From a virus: DNA of 64,000 bases. The translations under genes and the position numbers were made by a program. This document shows positions 1 to 8,437 of the stretch, in pieces. Within the stretch, counting starts at the first letter, position 1; the number at the start of each line of letters is the position of its first letter. The notes below the pieces were generated by a model that saw only the letters and a list, made by a program, of their open reading frames with translations, did not search any database and was not told the origin of the DNA. The DNA lies in the IMG/VR virus record IMGVR_UViG_3300024054_000015, positions 16,046 to 80,045 of that record; one strand, given 5' to 3'.

Positions 1-2
1 CG

Positions 3-890
3 TTCTTCTTCCTTGGAGCCTTGTGGAGAAGAGACCTGTACGCCGTTGGTGGTAACGACGAGGAGTTCGTAAGCTACCAGGGATACGACGATGACTGGTT
101 TGCCAGATGCTTGGAGAATGGATTAGGTCTAAGGGCCGTTTATGTGGACTCAGTCGTGGGACACCACCAGTATCATGAGTGCCACGACACCAAGGAGAAG
201 TACACGCTCTCCAAAGCCTTTTATAGAAGGAAGTGCGAAATGGCTCAACAGGAGAATGTTTGGAGGGCTGCTGGAGGTCCTTGGCCTTACGAGGAGTCGT
301 TTGCCTCTGCCTATAAGAGCGGCGGTGATTGGAGCGGCCACGAGTCCGGTAGTGGTGAGGGGTCTTCCATCAAGGCCACTGAATCCATAAGGGTTATGCT
401 GAAGAACCTGATAGGGCTGCTGGACCTCAAGTCCATCCTGGACATACCTTGTGGAGACTTTAACTGGATGAGATGGGTGGAGCTAGGTGACGTGAAGTAC
501 CTGGGAGCCGACATCGTCAAGGAGCTAGTTCTGCAAAACCAAGAGAGGTTTCCAGGTAGAGAGTTCTTGTACCTGAACCTGCTAACGGAAAACCTGCCGA
601 CGGTAGACCTAGTTCTTTGCAGGGATTGCTTCGGGCACATGTCCTTTGAGGACTGCAACCGAGCCCTTGAGAACATCAAGCGTAGCAAGAGCAAGTACCT
701 GCTGATGACAACCTTTTGGAACCATGCTAACATGGACGGTAGGACAGGTCCTAGTTGGCACGCTAGGTCCATGACCAAGTCACCCTTCAACCTGCCACCA
801 CCCATGCTGACCGTGGACGAGTTGTGCCAGGAAGTCTATCCAAAGTACGCAGACAAGAGCTTAGGCTTATGGGAGGTTGCCAAGTTATGA
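3..890 (+). CDS. Glycosyltransferase-methyltransferase fusion (5' partial)
   Basis: The reading frame is open to the window edge (it begins Phe-Phe-Phe-Leu-Gly-Ala before a possible TTG at 21), so the start lies upstream. The first ~85 residues look like the C-terminal end of a family 2/GT-A glycosyltransferase: a GALWRRD-type strand, then GYDDDWFARC, where acidic residues would hold the metal and sugar nucleotide. From about residue 130 a class I SAM-dependent methyltransferase follows, with motif I ILDIPCGDFNW and a DLVLCRD strand. One polypeptide could therefore transfer and methylate a sugar. It overlaps the next gene by ATGA, so the operon is translationally coupled. The acceptor (virion glycan, host glycan or modified DNA base) cannot be told from sequence. 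Confidence 0.75.
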   Translation, partial: FFFLGALWRRDLYAVGGNDEEFVSYQGYDDDWFARCLENGLGLRAVYVDSVVGHHQYHECHDTKEKYTLSKAFYRRKCEMAQQENVWRAAGGPWPYEESFASAYKSGGDWSGHESGSGEGSSIKATESIRVMLKNLIGLLDLKSILDIPCGDFNWMRWVELGDVKYLGADIVKELVLQNQERFPGREFLYLNLLTENLPTVDLVLCRDCFGHMSFEDCNRALENIKRSKSKYLLMTTFWNHANMDGRTGPSWHARSMTKSPFNLPPPMLTVDELCQEVYPKYADKSLGLWEVAKL

Positions 891-1621
891 ACAGCATCGT
901 AGTCTGTGTGGAGTTCGACGATTTCCTAGCTCTTACTTTGCCAAGGAACAGGCGGCACTTTGGGCGGACGCTGGTAGTTACCTCCTGTGCTGATGTTTCC
1001 ACTCAGAAGCTGGCTCTGGAGAACTCCTGCGAGTGCTTCGTTACGAACTCGTTCTATGAACGTGGGGCGATGTTCAACAAGGGCTCGGCCTTGGAGAAGG
1101 GCCTGGACGTTCTCGGCAGGGAGGGCTGGATTTGCATCTGGGATGCAGACATTGTCATGCCGAACTCCATAGAGTTTGACAAGTCAGAGGAGTGCCTCTA
1201 TACAGCCCTACGCAGAACCCTAGACTTCCCGCAGGACTTCAACGACAACCTGGACTGGGAAACCGTTCCTGTTACTGGTCTCGAGTGCGAGTACCCTGGA
1301 TACTTTCAACTGTTCCATGTCTCAGCAGCTAGACAAAAGCCTTGGTACGAAACAGACTGGACGCACGCGGGCGGCTGTGATGGCAGCTTCCAGCACAGGT
1401 TCAAGAGGTTGGCTAGACCACCCTTCAACGTCCTGCACTTAGGCCCGAGCGTAGACGAAGCTCCACTATTCCATTTGAGAATAGGAAACAACTGGTGCGG
1501 CAGGACCACTCCCAGGTTAGACGGTAAACCACTGTCGCCAGATGCTAGGCTGCATCAAGTGGCCTCTATTTCAGAGAGTAGAAGGGTAGGTTGTGGCACA
1601 ATGAATGAGAAGCTGAAATGA
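887..1621 (+). CDS. Glycosyltransferase-like protein, GT-A type
   Basis: The ATG at 887 overlaps the previous stop (ATGA) and has GGGAGG upstream, so I reject the longer frame from 824. The protein has 244 residues. WICIWDADIVMP (residues 81-92) is a typical hydrophobic strand ending in a DxD metal site (D86, D88). Before it lies a short Rossmann-like half, and after it an ETDWTHAGGCDGSF segment that could be the acceptor-side loop. No family can be named with certainty. Position between two other glycosyltransferase genes supports the role. The stop overlaps the next start by 4 bases. Confidence 0.6.
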   Translation: MNSIVVCVEFDDFLALTLPRNRRHFGRTLVVTSCADVSTQKLALENSCECFVTNSFYERGAMFNKGSALEKGLDVLGREGWICIWDADIVMPNSIEFDKSEECLYTALRRTLDFPQDFNDNLDWETVPVTGLECEYPGYFQLFHVSAARQKPWYETDWTHAGGCDGSFQHRFKRLARPPFNVLHLGPSVDEAPLFHLRIGNNWCGRTTPRLDGKPLSPDARLHQVASISESRRVGCGTMNEKLK

Positions 1622-2481
1622 TTTCAAAGCGTATGGCGTTCTTCTGGGTTGGTCGCATGTCTTGGCTAAGGTGGCTGACCCTCAGTAGCTTCGTTAGGTT
1701 CAACCCAGACTGGGAGGTTGTGCTTTACACAGCCGACAGTGAGTTTGTCGGGTCAAAGCATTGGAAGTCTGACAACGACGACGATAGCTCCTACGAGGGG
1801 CCTGACTATTGGGAGCATATTCCAAAGCAGGTCATCGTCAAGAAGTTTGTACCACCTTCCGTAATGAGTGCTGCCCAGATGTGTGATCTGTTCCAGTGGT
1901 GGTACTTGGGCACAGAGGGTGGGTTCTATGCCGACATGGACATCCTGTGGCTCCGGCCTTTCGATGAGACTTATAGAACCTGTCTAAACTCTAACGCTGT
2001 GTTCTGCCTAGAGGGTACACTCCTAGCCATTGGCCTTGTAGGCTCTACACCGGATTGCCCACTGTTCAGGGCTATCTATAGCGGAGCCGAGATAGAGTCC
2101 AATGCCGACTATCAGCACTATGGGACTAACCTTGTCTACAGAGTGTTCGAGATTGGCTATGGTAAACCTCATCCCGGCAAGAAGTTTCTTAACCTAGCTA
2201 GAAGGATCTACCCGAATCTGCAAATAGAGGAGATCCCGCAGAATACGGTCTATCCATTTATCTGGGATGAGGCCGACAAGATCTTTGAGAGAAAGCTGCC
2301 TGTGCCTAACAGTTCTGTAGGAATCCACTGGTTTGGAGGAGGGCCAATCCCTAACAAATGGAACAGGTTATTGACCGAGGACTCCTGGACAAGCTACGAC
2401 AACACTTTCACTGCCAGATTGAATAGGATCTGCAAAGTTGAAGGTAACTTTAATCTATCCCCCACAGCAGTCGCGTCCTGA
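1618..2481 (+). CDS. Glycosyltransferase family 32-like protein
   Basis: The 287-residue protein carries the hallmark GGFYADMDILWLRPFD segment (DxD at residues 106-108) of GT32/OCH1-like and capsular mannosyl- or galactosyltransferases. It also has a C-terminal VGIHWFGGG histidine motif usual in this family. It would use a nucleotide sugar and a divalent metal. The ATG at 1618 overlaps the upstream stop. The end overlaps the next gene by 44 bases. Confidence 0.8.
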   Translation: MISKRMAFFWVGRMSWLRWLTLSSFVRFNPDWEVVLYTADSEFVGSKHWKSDNDDDSSYEGPDYWEHIPKQVIVKKFVPPSVMSAAQMCDLFQWWYLGTEGGFYADMDILWLRPFDETYRTCLNSNAVFCLEGTLLAIGLVGSTPDCPLFRAIYSGAEIESNADYQHYGTNLVYRVFEIGYGKPHPGKKFLNLARRIYPNLQIEEIPQNTVYPFIWDEADKIFERKLPVPNSSVGIHWFGGGPIPNKWNRLLTEDSWTSYDNTFTARLNRICKVEGNFNLSPTAVAS

Positions 2482-3796
2482 CATTCCCCACAAGCCAGAG
2501 GCTTCCCTAGCTTATCCTTATCTGGCTGGGGGTCTACTAGACCTTGGTGTAAGTGTCAGTATCTATGACGCCTGTGTAGGGAACAGTAAAGATCCTGAGG
2601 ACGTGTTCTACAACTCTGTGGACCTCCCTAGTGGGCTACGCAGATACGGGGTTTCAGACGACAGGATCTTAGAGGAGGTTAGCGACAGTGACCTAGTTGG
2701 CATCACTTCCATATTCACTGCTCAGGAAACGATGGCCCTGTACGTCGGCAGGCTCATCAAGAAACATTTTCCAGACAAGGTCTTGGTTTGTGGCGGCACC
2801 AATGCCAGAAGCAGACCTAGGATGTTCATCAAGTCTGGGTTTGACGTGGTCTGTATGTCTGAGGCCGACTACAGCATCCAAGCCATCGCCTACGCAGTAG
2901 AGAACCACAGGCCGACTAGAAGGTTCTACCGGCAACCACTGATCACCAACCTGGACCAGCTTCCCATGCCAGCTTGGGAGCTACACCAGAACGATCGGTA
3001 CTGGCAGTTAGGAAAGCCTCACGGTTCAGCCCAAGGTGAGGGCTTCAAGTACGCTCCCATCATGACCTCTAGAGGATGTGTGTTCAGGTGCAGCTATTGC
3101 CACATCTCAGGAGAGCAAGGCATCTGCAAGTTTCGTGTCAAGTCCTTGGACAGGGTTTCCTTAGAGTTGGAGAAGCTTCGCACCCTGGGTGTAGAGAACC
3201 TCTTCATTGAGGACGACACGCTATTCGGGAACAAGCCCAGGGGCCTTGACGTCTTGAGGCTAGTCCAGCAGTTCAGCTTTAAGGTCTGGGACATCAACGG
3301 CGTCAACATTGCCCACCTGTTCAAAGGCAGCGAGCCAGACCAAGAAGTCCTGGACACTCTTCAGGCTTGTGGCTTTGCAGCCCTGACCATTCCAGTAGAG
3401 TCTGGTAGCCAGAGGATCCTGGACAAGTACGCCTCCAGGAAGTGGCAGGTAGCCAGATACGACATATCGAAACTCATCAAGGGTCTGAACAGCAGAGGCA
3501 TCAAGGCAGGCGTGAACTACATGCTGGGCTATCCAGACGAGACCCTAGAGGAGATGCAGTCAACCATCGCTCTAGCTCAGAAGCTAAGAGACGCTGGGGC
3601 GAACAGTTCAAACTTCATGATCGTTATCCCACTGCCTGGAACTGCCATCTATGACATGGCTATTAGGGAGGGGTATCTGGATCTAGACTTTAACCCAGAT
3701 ACGTTCAACTGGAGGCAAGCCAGCATGAAGAATACAACCGTGCCAGCAAGTCAAATAGAGGAGATGCAAGCCGAAGCCTACGCCAAGCTAAACTAG
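2438..3796 (+). CDS. Radical SAM protein with B12-binding-like N-terminus
   Basis: The start is TTG at 2438 (protein begins MKVTLIYPP, the usual first strand of these enzymes), with AGGA about 9 bases upstream. Residues 1-160 form the Rossmann-like domain of the BchE/hopanoid-type family. It ends in LVCGGTNAR but lacks a clear DxHxxG cobalamin ligand. The radical SAM core has SRGCVFRCSYC (C214, C218, C221 for the 4Fe-4S cluster) and a GVNYMLGYPDET strand. Such enzymes methylate or rearrange unactivated carbons. Clustered with three glycosyltransferase-type genes, it may modify a sugar or a nucleobase; the substrate is unknown. It is the last gene before the inverted repeats at 3.8-4.0 kb. Confidence 0.8.
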   Translation: MKVTLIYPPQQSRPDIPHKPEASLAYPYLAGGLLDLGVSVSIYDACVGNSKDPEDVFYNSVDLPSGLRRYGVSDDRILEEVSDSDLVGITSIFTAQETMALYVGRLIKKHFPDKVLVCGGTNARSRPRMFIKSGFDVVCMSEADYSIQAIAYAVENHRPTRRFYRQPLITNLDQLPMPAWELHQNDRYWQLGKPHGSAQGEGFKYAPIMTSRGCVFRCSYCHISGEQGICKFRVKSLDRVSLELEKLRTLGVENLFIEDDTLFGNKPRGLDVLRLVQQFSFKVWDINGVNIAHLFKGSEPDQEVLDTLQACGFAALTIPVESGSQRILDKYASRKWQVARYDISKLIKGLNSRGIKAGVNYMLGYPDETLEEMQSTIALAQKLRDAGANSSNFMIVIPLPGTAIYDMAIREGYLDLDFNPDTFNWRQASMKNTTVPASQIEEMQAEAYAKLN

Positions 3797-3800
3797 GCTG

Positions 3801-4006
3801 TTTGGCGTAATGCCCAACAAGGCCCCTAGCTACCCTGTAGGCGAGCGCAAGCCGTAACAAGGTGCAGCTAGGCCACTAACTACCAGCGCTCGGCTACGGG
3901 CCTGCTAGGGGCTTTAATTGGCATACTACCTTTGGGGGTAAGGTAGGCAGCGCTCTCGCTCGGGTCCTGCTCCGCCCGTAGCTTGAGAGCGCTGCCCTAC
4001 CGTTCT
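3801..4006. terminator. Paired inverted repeats between convergent operons
   Basis: This gap separates a plus-strand and a minus-strand operon. Arms GCCCCTAGC (3822-3830) and GCTAGGGGC (3904-3912) pair across a long loop. A second, stronger pair is GGTAGGCAGCGCTCTC (3942-3957) with its near-exact complement at 3985-4001, one bulged base, and CGGG/CCCG inside the loop. The stems could end transcription from both sides, though no long T tract follows. The GC-rich words (AGCGCT, CTGCTAGGGGC) match those at 15.4-16 kb and 37.2 kb, so this may also be a copy of a dispersed palindromic element. Confidence 0.55.
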
Positions 4007-4007
4007 G

Positions 4008-4181
4008 CTACTGTTTACCCTCCAGCTTGATCCTGTCGTAAACTTCCTGTCTATGCACTGGCATCTCTTTCGGGGCCTCGATGGCTATGCCCACCTTGTC
4101 TCCCCTAATGTAAGAGATAGAGATCCTGATGTTGTCACCAATCATGATCGACTCGCCAGCGTGTCTACTGAGAACTAGCAT
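4008..4181 (-). CDS. csrA: CsrA-family RNA-binding regulator
   Basis: This is a 57-residue protein starting MLVLSRHAGESIMIGD, the unmistakable N-terminus of CsrA/RsmA. It continues with IRGDKVGIAIEAPKEM and the VHRQEVYDRI helix. CsrA dimers bind GGA motifs in hairpin loops of mRNA leaders and change translation or stability. Starting at 4181 puts AAGGAG at the right distance; the longer frame has no support. The length is close to the usual 60-65 residues. It is the last gene of the minus operon and overlaps the 3' end of a tiny upstream ORF. A phage copy could redirect host metabolism or tune its own leaders. Confidence 0.93.
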   Translation of the reverse strand: MLVLSRHAGESIMIGDNIRISISYIRGDKVGIAIEAPKEMPVHRQEVYDRIKLEGKQ

Positions 4182-4335
4182 CTTGAACTCCTTTACGATC
4201 TGGTTCTGACCCTGTCTCATCAACTATCCCTAGATCATAGGCCTCCTCTAGAGACAACTCTCCATGATGGAATGCACTTCGTGCGTCTTCTGTATCAATC
4301 GTTTGATCCAAGAAGTCGTCAGCCATATCTCCCAT
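4165..4335 (-). CDS. Small acidic protein, 56 aa, overlapping csrA
   Basis: The ORF starts at ATG 4335 (MGDMADDFLDQ) with AAGGAGT 8 bases upstream, placed in the end of the ligase gene. It is acidic, has no Cys, and contains a HHGELSLEEAYDLGI helix. The last 17 bases overlap the start of csrA in another frame, so translation of the two is probably coupled. I do not recognise the family. Confidence 0.6.
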   Translation of the reverse strand: MGDMADDFLDQTIDTEDARSAFHHGELSLEEAYDLGIVDETGSEPDRKGVQDASSQ

Positions 4336-4338
4336 AAC

Positions 4339-5244
4339 TTACTCCTTCGTTGTAGGAAGTGAAGACCGGAGACCTAAGTAGATCGGGAACCGTGGAGCAT
4401 CTCTAACTCCTGTGGGCTGGGACTTGTACTTGACAATCATACCACGTAGGAACTCTCTACAGTTCCAGAGAACCTTCCTGGTCTCATCGTCAAAGCCCGA
4501 TCCTATGTTGAATATCACGCCACTGTGAATGTCAATCACTGTTAGTGATCCCAATGTGTCCATTGGAATGAGATTGGCCTTGTGGGAGCTACGCTTGGTC
4601 CTGCCGAGCTCATCCAGCTTGGCCTCATTGGCGTTGTGCATCTTCTCCTCGACACCTATGATAACGGCCTCAGAATCTGAGAACCGTTTTATCTTGAGCA
4701 GCCACCCCTCCTTCTCGGTGCTGCGTCCGAACTTGTAAGGACCGTAGGGGTCACGAACCATCACACCTTCAAAGCCTAGTGATAGTACGTGATGCTCGTA
4801 CTCCTCCAGTTCTTCTGGGGTACTCATTCGGTCTGGTAGTACCAGTCGTACTGGATCACTCGGAGTGGGACTCTTGCCGAATTGGTCGGCCAGTCTAGTA
4901 ACCCTTATGTCGTATCCACACGTAGGGCTAGTTGCCAACCAGTCAAATACTTGATACTCGAAGTCAGGTGCTCCATCCCTGGACATGATGGCAGAACTGG
5001 TCTGCTGGAAAGTGCCCTCAGGTACGACCAACTCCCCGTCAAAGCCTACGGGGCAGATACTTTCTAGCTTGCCCCTAACGTACTCGTTGGGAATCGGCTT
5101 GAAGTTTCGGCTGACGGCAACCTTTCGATCGCCTTGCTGAATGATAAGACACCGAATGCCATCCAGCTTAGGCGTCGCCAGCACTGGATACTTCAGCTTG
5201 TTGATGTCCGAACATTTCCCCGCTAACATGGGTTTCTCGATCAT
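4339..5244 (-). CDS. ATP-dependent DNA ligase
   Basis: The protein has 301 residues from ATG 5244 (MIEKPMLAG), which has GGAAGG upstream; the earlier in-frame start has no ribosome site. Motif I is PKLDGIR with K26 as the adenylated lysine. FDGELV, EGVMVRDP and LLKIKR are motifs III, IV and V. The last ~90 residues form an OB-fold (LGSLTVIDIHSG, IVKYKSQPTGVRDAPRFP). It is a minimal ligase, somewhat shorter than that of T7, expected to seal nicks during replication and recombination. The 5' end overlaps the upstream small gene by 77 bases. Confidence 0.92.
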   Translation of the reverse strand: MIEKPMLAGKCSDINKLKYPVLATPKLDGIRCLIIQQGDRKVAVSRNFKPIPNEYVRGKLESICPVGFDGELVVPEGTFQQTSSAIMSRDGAPDFEYQVFDWLATSPTCGYDIRVTRLADQFGKSPTPSDPVRLVLPDRMSTPEELEEYEHHVLSLGFEGVMVRDPYGPYKFGRSTEKEGWLLKIKRFSDSEAVIIGVEEKMHNANEAKLDELGRTKRSSHKANLIPMDTLGSLTVIDIHSGVIFNIGSGFDDETRKVLWNCREFLRGMIVKYKSQPTGVRDAPRFPIYLGLRSSLPTTKE

Positions 5245-5539
5245 CTGGTTTCCTTCCAAACTTAACGGAAATTCCCTTGAGACCTAGCTTCTCGGCTAGG
5301 CCCCTAGCTTCCTCTAAACTCTTGACTAACCCCTGATCTGTATGCAACTCTAGGCTCCAACTAGAGGCATATACGGTAAGGTACTCTGGTCCTGAGTTGA
5401 TTCTGGAGTGAGTAAAGGCTTTGCTCTCCTCCAGTTCGTTTGGGACGCGTACCGAAACGTCCTCTCCGTTCAACACCCTAAGCTCGCGCTCGAGCCTCCT
5501 AAGCTGCTCCTCAAGGATCCGGGTCTGTAGAGACTTCAT
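5168..5539 (-). CDS. Unknown protein, 123 aa, N-terminal coiled coil
   Basis: ATG 5539 follows GGAGGA. The protein opens with a charged helix (ILEEQLRRLERELRVL) likely to form a coiled coil. A beta-rich middle (YLTVYASSWSLELHT) and a helix-strand (LAEKLGLKGISVKFGRKP) follow. The last 25 codons overlap the ligase start in another frame, so the tail may be less constrained. No family recognised. Confidence 0.6.
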   Translation of the reverse strand: MKSLQTRILEEQLRRLERELRVLNGEDVSVRVPNELEESKAFTHSRINSGPEYLTVYASSWSLELHTDQGLVKSLEEARGLAEKLGLKGISVKFGRKPDDRETHVSGEMFGHQQAEVSSAGDA

Positions 5540-5744
5540 CGCCAGAGTCCTCCAACTTCTGAAACTTCTTTACAGTTTTCATAAAGATCTCTGGAGGATC
5601 TTCGTCCTGAAACCAAACGTGTGGCGTCTTGTTCTCCTTGATTGTGTGAGCTCTGAGGGCCTCCCTATTCTCTGGTGAGAAATGGGTTTCCTTCACATAT
5701 AGAAAGTTCTCCGTGTCCTCCGGGTGCATTATGTAGATCTTCAT
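5511..5744 (-). CDS. Unknown small protein, 77 aa
   Basis: ATG 5744 (MKIYIMHPEDTENFLY) is preceded by GGAGA and forms TAATATG with the upstream stop. The longer frame from 5795 lies inside the upstream gene without a site. It contains HVWFQDEDPPEIF, a short block similar to HVWFEDERG in the gene at 6043-6255, so these two small proteins may be related. The 3' end overlaps the next gene by 29 bases. Confidence 0.65.
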   Translation of the reverse strand: MKIYIMHPEDTENFLYVKETHFSPENREALRAHTIKENKTPHVWFQDEDPPEIFMKTVKKFQKLEDSGDEVSTDPDP

Positions 5745-5745
5745 A

Positions 5746-6030
5746 TTATCTCCGGGAGATGTTAATCGCGTGATAGGTGTTGCCAGTGCGTTCATCCGTG
5801 ACCTCCGTCATGGTCACGTGGCAGTAATCCCTGACCATGCCGTGGACGATGTTCTTCCGCACCGTACTCTGTACGGCTCTAGGAGCACAGCGTACTGCGA
5901 GGTTGACGATTCGTCCAATCTTGATGGCCAGATCCTTAGCGTCGATGCCTGGATTAGCCGCCGTCAGATCATTGATCAAAGCCACCACTTCCTTACGACC
6001 TTCTTCTGCAATCTCTAAGTAACGAGCCAT
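5746..6030 (-). CDS. Unknown protein, 94 aa
   Basis: The start is ATG 6030 with AAAGGAG 6 bases upstream. The N-terminal half is helical (LEIAEEGRKEVVALINDL), the C-terminal half has strands (DYCHVTMTEVTD, GNTYHAINI). It is soluble and slightly basic. It sits in a chain of small genes typical of phage early regions. No function can be assigned. Confidence 0.7.
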   Translation of the reverse strand: MARYLEIAEEGRKEVVALINDLTAANPGIDAKDLAIKIGRIVNLAVRCAPRAVQSTVRKNIVHGMVRDYCHVTMTEVTDERTGNTYHAINISRR

Positions 6031-6042
6031 GACTTGCTCCTT

Positions 6043-6255
6043 TCAGTTGGATCTAGCTGCATCTGCCTTCGGACCGTACACTGCCATTGGACCATCCACT
6101 GGATCTAGAACAGTTCCTCTTTCATCCTCGAACCAGACATGGGTTACGTCATAGATCTCCTTTATGATCTTTCTGGTAAGCTCCCTATCGAACTCCGTCA
6201 CAGACAGGGCTTCGCCACATTGCATCCCGATAGCATCCGCTGTGTAGTATCTCAT
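6043..6255 (-). CDS. Unknown small protein, 70 aa
   Basis: ATG 6255 (MRYYTADAIGMQCGEAL) is joined to the helicase stop as TAACATG, with AAGGTG upstream. It contains THVWFEDERGTVLDPVDGP, resembling a block in the gene at 5511-5744. Unknown function, co-translated with the helicase. Confidence 0.65.
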   Translation of the reverse strand: MRYYTADAIGMQCGEALSVTEFDRELTRKIIKEIYDVTHVWFEDERGTVLDPVDGPMAVYGPKADAARSN

Positions 6256-6256
6256 G

Positions 6257-8137
6257 TTACACCTTGTACCTTGAAATTTCCCCATCCTCGGTGATAACCG
6301 ATACAAGGAACTTCCTGGAAATAGATCCGTCCTTGCGTACAACGTCTACGTACTGACCCATCTTTCCGCTGGGACCGCGTACGACCCATTTTCCGGTCAC
6401 CTTATCCATGGACCATGTGAACTCTCCTTCCGGTGGGCTTGAGGGTGTCGGTGGAATTACAGTTGGAATCTCTACTGGAATCGGTGTGGAGGCAATGATG
6501 TACTCCACATCCAAGCTATCATCTCCTGTAAAGGTAGGACACTCTGTTATGTCTAATTGTAGCTTGGCTCTGGTAACTGCGACGTAGACCAGCTTCTTGA
6601 TGGCGTCGTCGCACTTGCTAAGGGTTGGGAAGTCGCTGGCAAGTGCGACTGTATCCCACTCACGTCCTTTGGCCTTGTGAGCCGTGCTGATGATAAGATC
6701 CGCATCCTTTTCCTGCGGCATGTTCTTCAGGGCATCCTTGATCACCTTGGCCCCGAAGGTGTCAATCAGCTTAACCATCAGCCGCAGGTCTTCACCCTCG
6801 TCCTGTTTGCTGTACTCCTGCACTTCTGTCCAGGAAGCAAAGCAGGCAAGCTCTGGGTGAGAGGTAGGCTTCAGTTTCTGTAGGCACTCAGCAGCTTCTA
6901 CGAAGCTGATGACGTCTGAGCCGCCACCAACCAGGAAAGGTCGTAGACCGTTGCCAATCGCTGTGAGGAGCTTGGTCACTGCCATCGCATTGGTTCTGCA
7001 AAGGATGGCAACCGGATTCGCAATCGGTCCAACCACGCTCGGTATGCTCGGTAGACCTTTGAGCCTTAGAGGCGTCGGCTCATCCAACGTCTCAAGCACG
7101 GCATTGGCTACCTGAGCAATCGCCTCGCCAAAGCGAAAGCTCTGGCTTAAGAAGCAGCGTGGCGCGTCCGGAAAGAAGGACATCGCGTTGATGGCTCCAC
7201 GCCACTCATAGATCTGCTGGGCACTGTCGCCAACCAGGATCACTGGACACTTCTGCCGTCGTAGGATGTCCAGCATTACTGGCGCAGTGTCCTGAGCCTC
7301 ATCCAGTAGGATGTAGTCAGCAGAGATTACTGGATCGCTCAACTGCCAGATCTTGACGTAGTGGTCGTGTCCAAACGTCAGTTGCCCATCCTTGTCGCAC
7401 AGGTCCTTCCAAGCCTTCAACGCAAAGGGCAGCAGGTATTCCCTGACCTTCTTGTTGTTGGTGTAGGTTCTCCTTTCATCCACAGGAGCGTCGATACCAT
7501 CGATGTAACGAAAGTGATCGACCTTCAGTTCCATGTCTGCCGACTGGCAGAATCGCCGAATGGCGTCCAGCACCTTACCTGCCAGGAAGCCCGGAGCAAT
7601 TCGCCTGGTCTCATCACCAAGCTCAAACTCGAAGGCTTCCAGTTCCAGCATCCTTGCCACCTGCTCACTCTTGATCCTTGGTCGGTTGAGCTTGTGAGCA
7701 TACTGCTTTCCTACAGCCTGAAAGGCAAGGCTGTGAGTCGTGTTGCACTGTACTCGAGTCCCATGGAACTTGGGTTTCGTCTCGGCTACCAGTGCTGAAT
7801 TGAAAGCTGTGTACTGTCCACGACCTTCCATGACGTCTGCTAACATTCGCAGAGTCGTGGTTTTTCCAGTACCTGCTCCAGCTTCAATTATCAGACACTT
7901 CTTAACTCTACCTCCCTCAACCAAGATGACTTGCTGCTCCTTGGTTGGCTTCTTGTCACTCTTTGGTCCTGTGGGCGGTTTCAGCCTCTCTATTATTGAG
8001 GCTGTCTTCGTCTCACTTGCCACCACTTTCCTGGCAGTAGGGACACACTCTGGACACACGTTCCAGTTCCCTATTGCTCGGGGCCTGTTTGTCGGCTGTC
8101 CACAGATCTGACAGTCAACTGGTTGTTTCTTAGGCAT
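6257..8137 (-). CDS. UvrD/Rep-like superfamily 1 DNA helicase with zinc finger
   Basis: 626 residues. An N-terminal zinc knuckle (C9-x2-C12, C28-x2-C31) precedes the helicase core: Q-motif TKEQQ (65-69), Walker A GAGTGKTT (87-94), Walker B LLDEAQD (277-283), motif III GDSAQQIYEWRGA (303-315), then STAHKAKGREWD and YVAVTRAK as motifs V and VI. The compact 2A/2B region fits the FBH1-like/short UvrD group. It would translocate 3' to 5' on single strands in replication or recombination. Beyond residue ~550 lies a Pro-rich tail and a small beta domain not seen in UvrD. Confidence 0.9.
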   Translation of the reverse strand: MPKKQPVDCQICGQPTNRPRAIGNWNVCPECVPTARKVVASETKTASIIERLKPPTGPKSDKKPTKEQQVILVEGGRVKKCLIIEAGAGTGKTTTLRMLADVMEGRGQYTAFNSALVAETKPKFHGTRVQCNTTHSLAFQAVGKQYAHKLNRPRIKSEQVARMLELEAFEFELGDETRRIAPGFLAGKVLDAIRRFCQSADMELKVDHFRYIDGIDAPVDERRTYTNNKKVREYLLPFALKAWKDLCDKDGQLTFGHDHYVKIWQLSDPVISADYILLDEAQDTAPVMLDILRRQKCPVILVGDSAQQIYEWRGAINAMSFFPDAPRCFLSQSFRFGEAIAQVANAVLETLDEPTPLRLKGLPSIPSVVGPIANPVAILCRTNAMAVTKLLTAIGNGLRPFLVGGGSDVISFVEAAECLQKLKPTSHPELACFASWTEVQEYSKQDEGEDLRLMVKLIDTFGAKVIKDALKNMPQEKDADLIISTAHKAKGREWDTVALASDFPTLSKCDDAIKKLVYVAVTRAKLQLDITECPTFTGDDSLDVEYIIASTPIPVEIPTVIPPTPSSPPEGEFTWSMDKVTGKWVVRGPSGKMGQYVDVVRKDGSISRKFLVSVITEDGEISRYKV

Positions 8138-8151
8138 GACACTGATCCCTC

Positions 8152-8352
8152 TTAATGACCTTTGATCCTTCTCAACTCTGTACTAAATTCTAATGTTCCC
8201 CAATCAAGAACTTCCTGAACTCCTAGCTGCACACTTTTCGCTCCGAAAACTACTGGATCTTCTGCGGATCCCTTCACTGCCGAGCAGTTGCAGAACTTGA
8301 TCCAGTTAGCCTTGGTGAACTTCCACAATTCACCGTCAAGTAGAACATACAT
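8152..8352 (-). CDS. Unknown small protein, 66 aa
   Basis: AAGGAGG lies 7 bases before ATG 8352. The protein (MYVLLDGELWKFTKANW) is beta-rich and has a CNCS pair. It ends 14 bases before the helicase gene and is probably co-transcribed with it. Confidence 0.65.
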   Translation of the reverse strand: MYVLLDGELWKFTKANWIKFCNCSAVKGSAEDPVVFGAKSVQLGVQEVLDWGTLEFSTELRRIKGH

Positions 8353-8437
8353 CGTAACCTCCTTCTAGTAGAGTGTCAATCAACACTGCACACTGCCGCA
8401 GCAGATCTTTCCAGGATCCCTGCGGGAGTTTGAAGTG

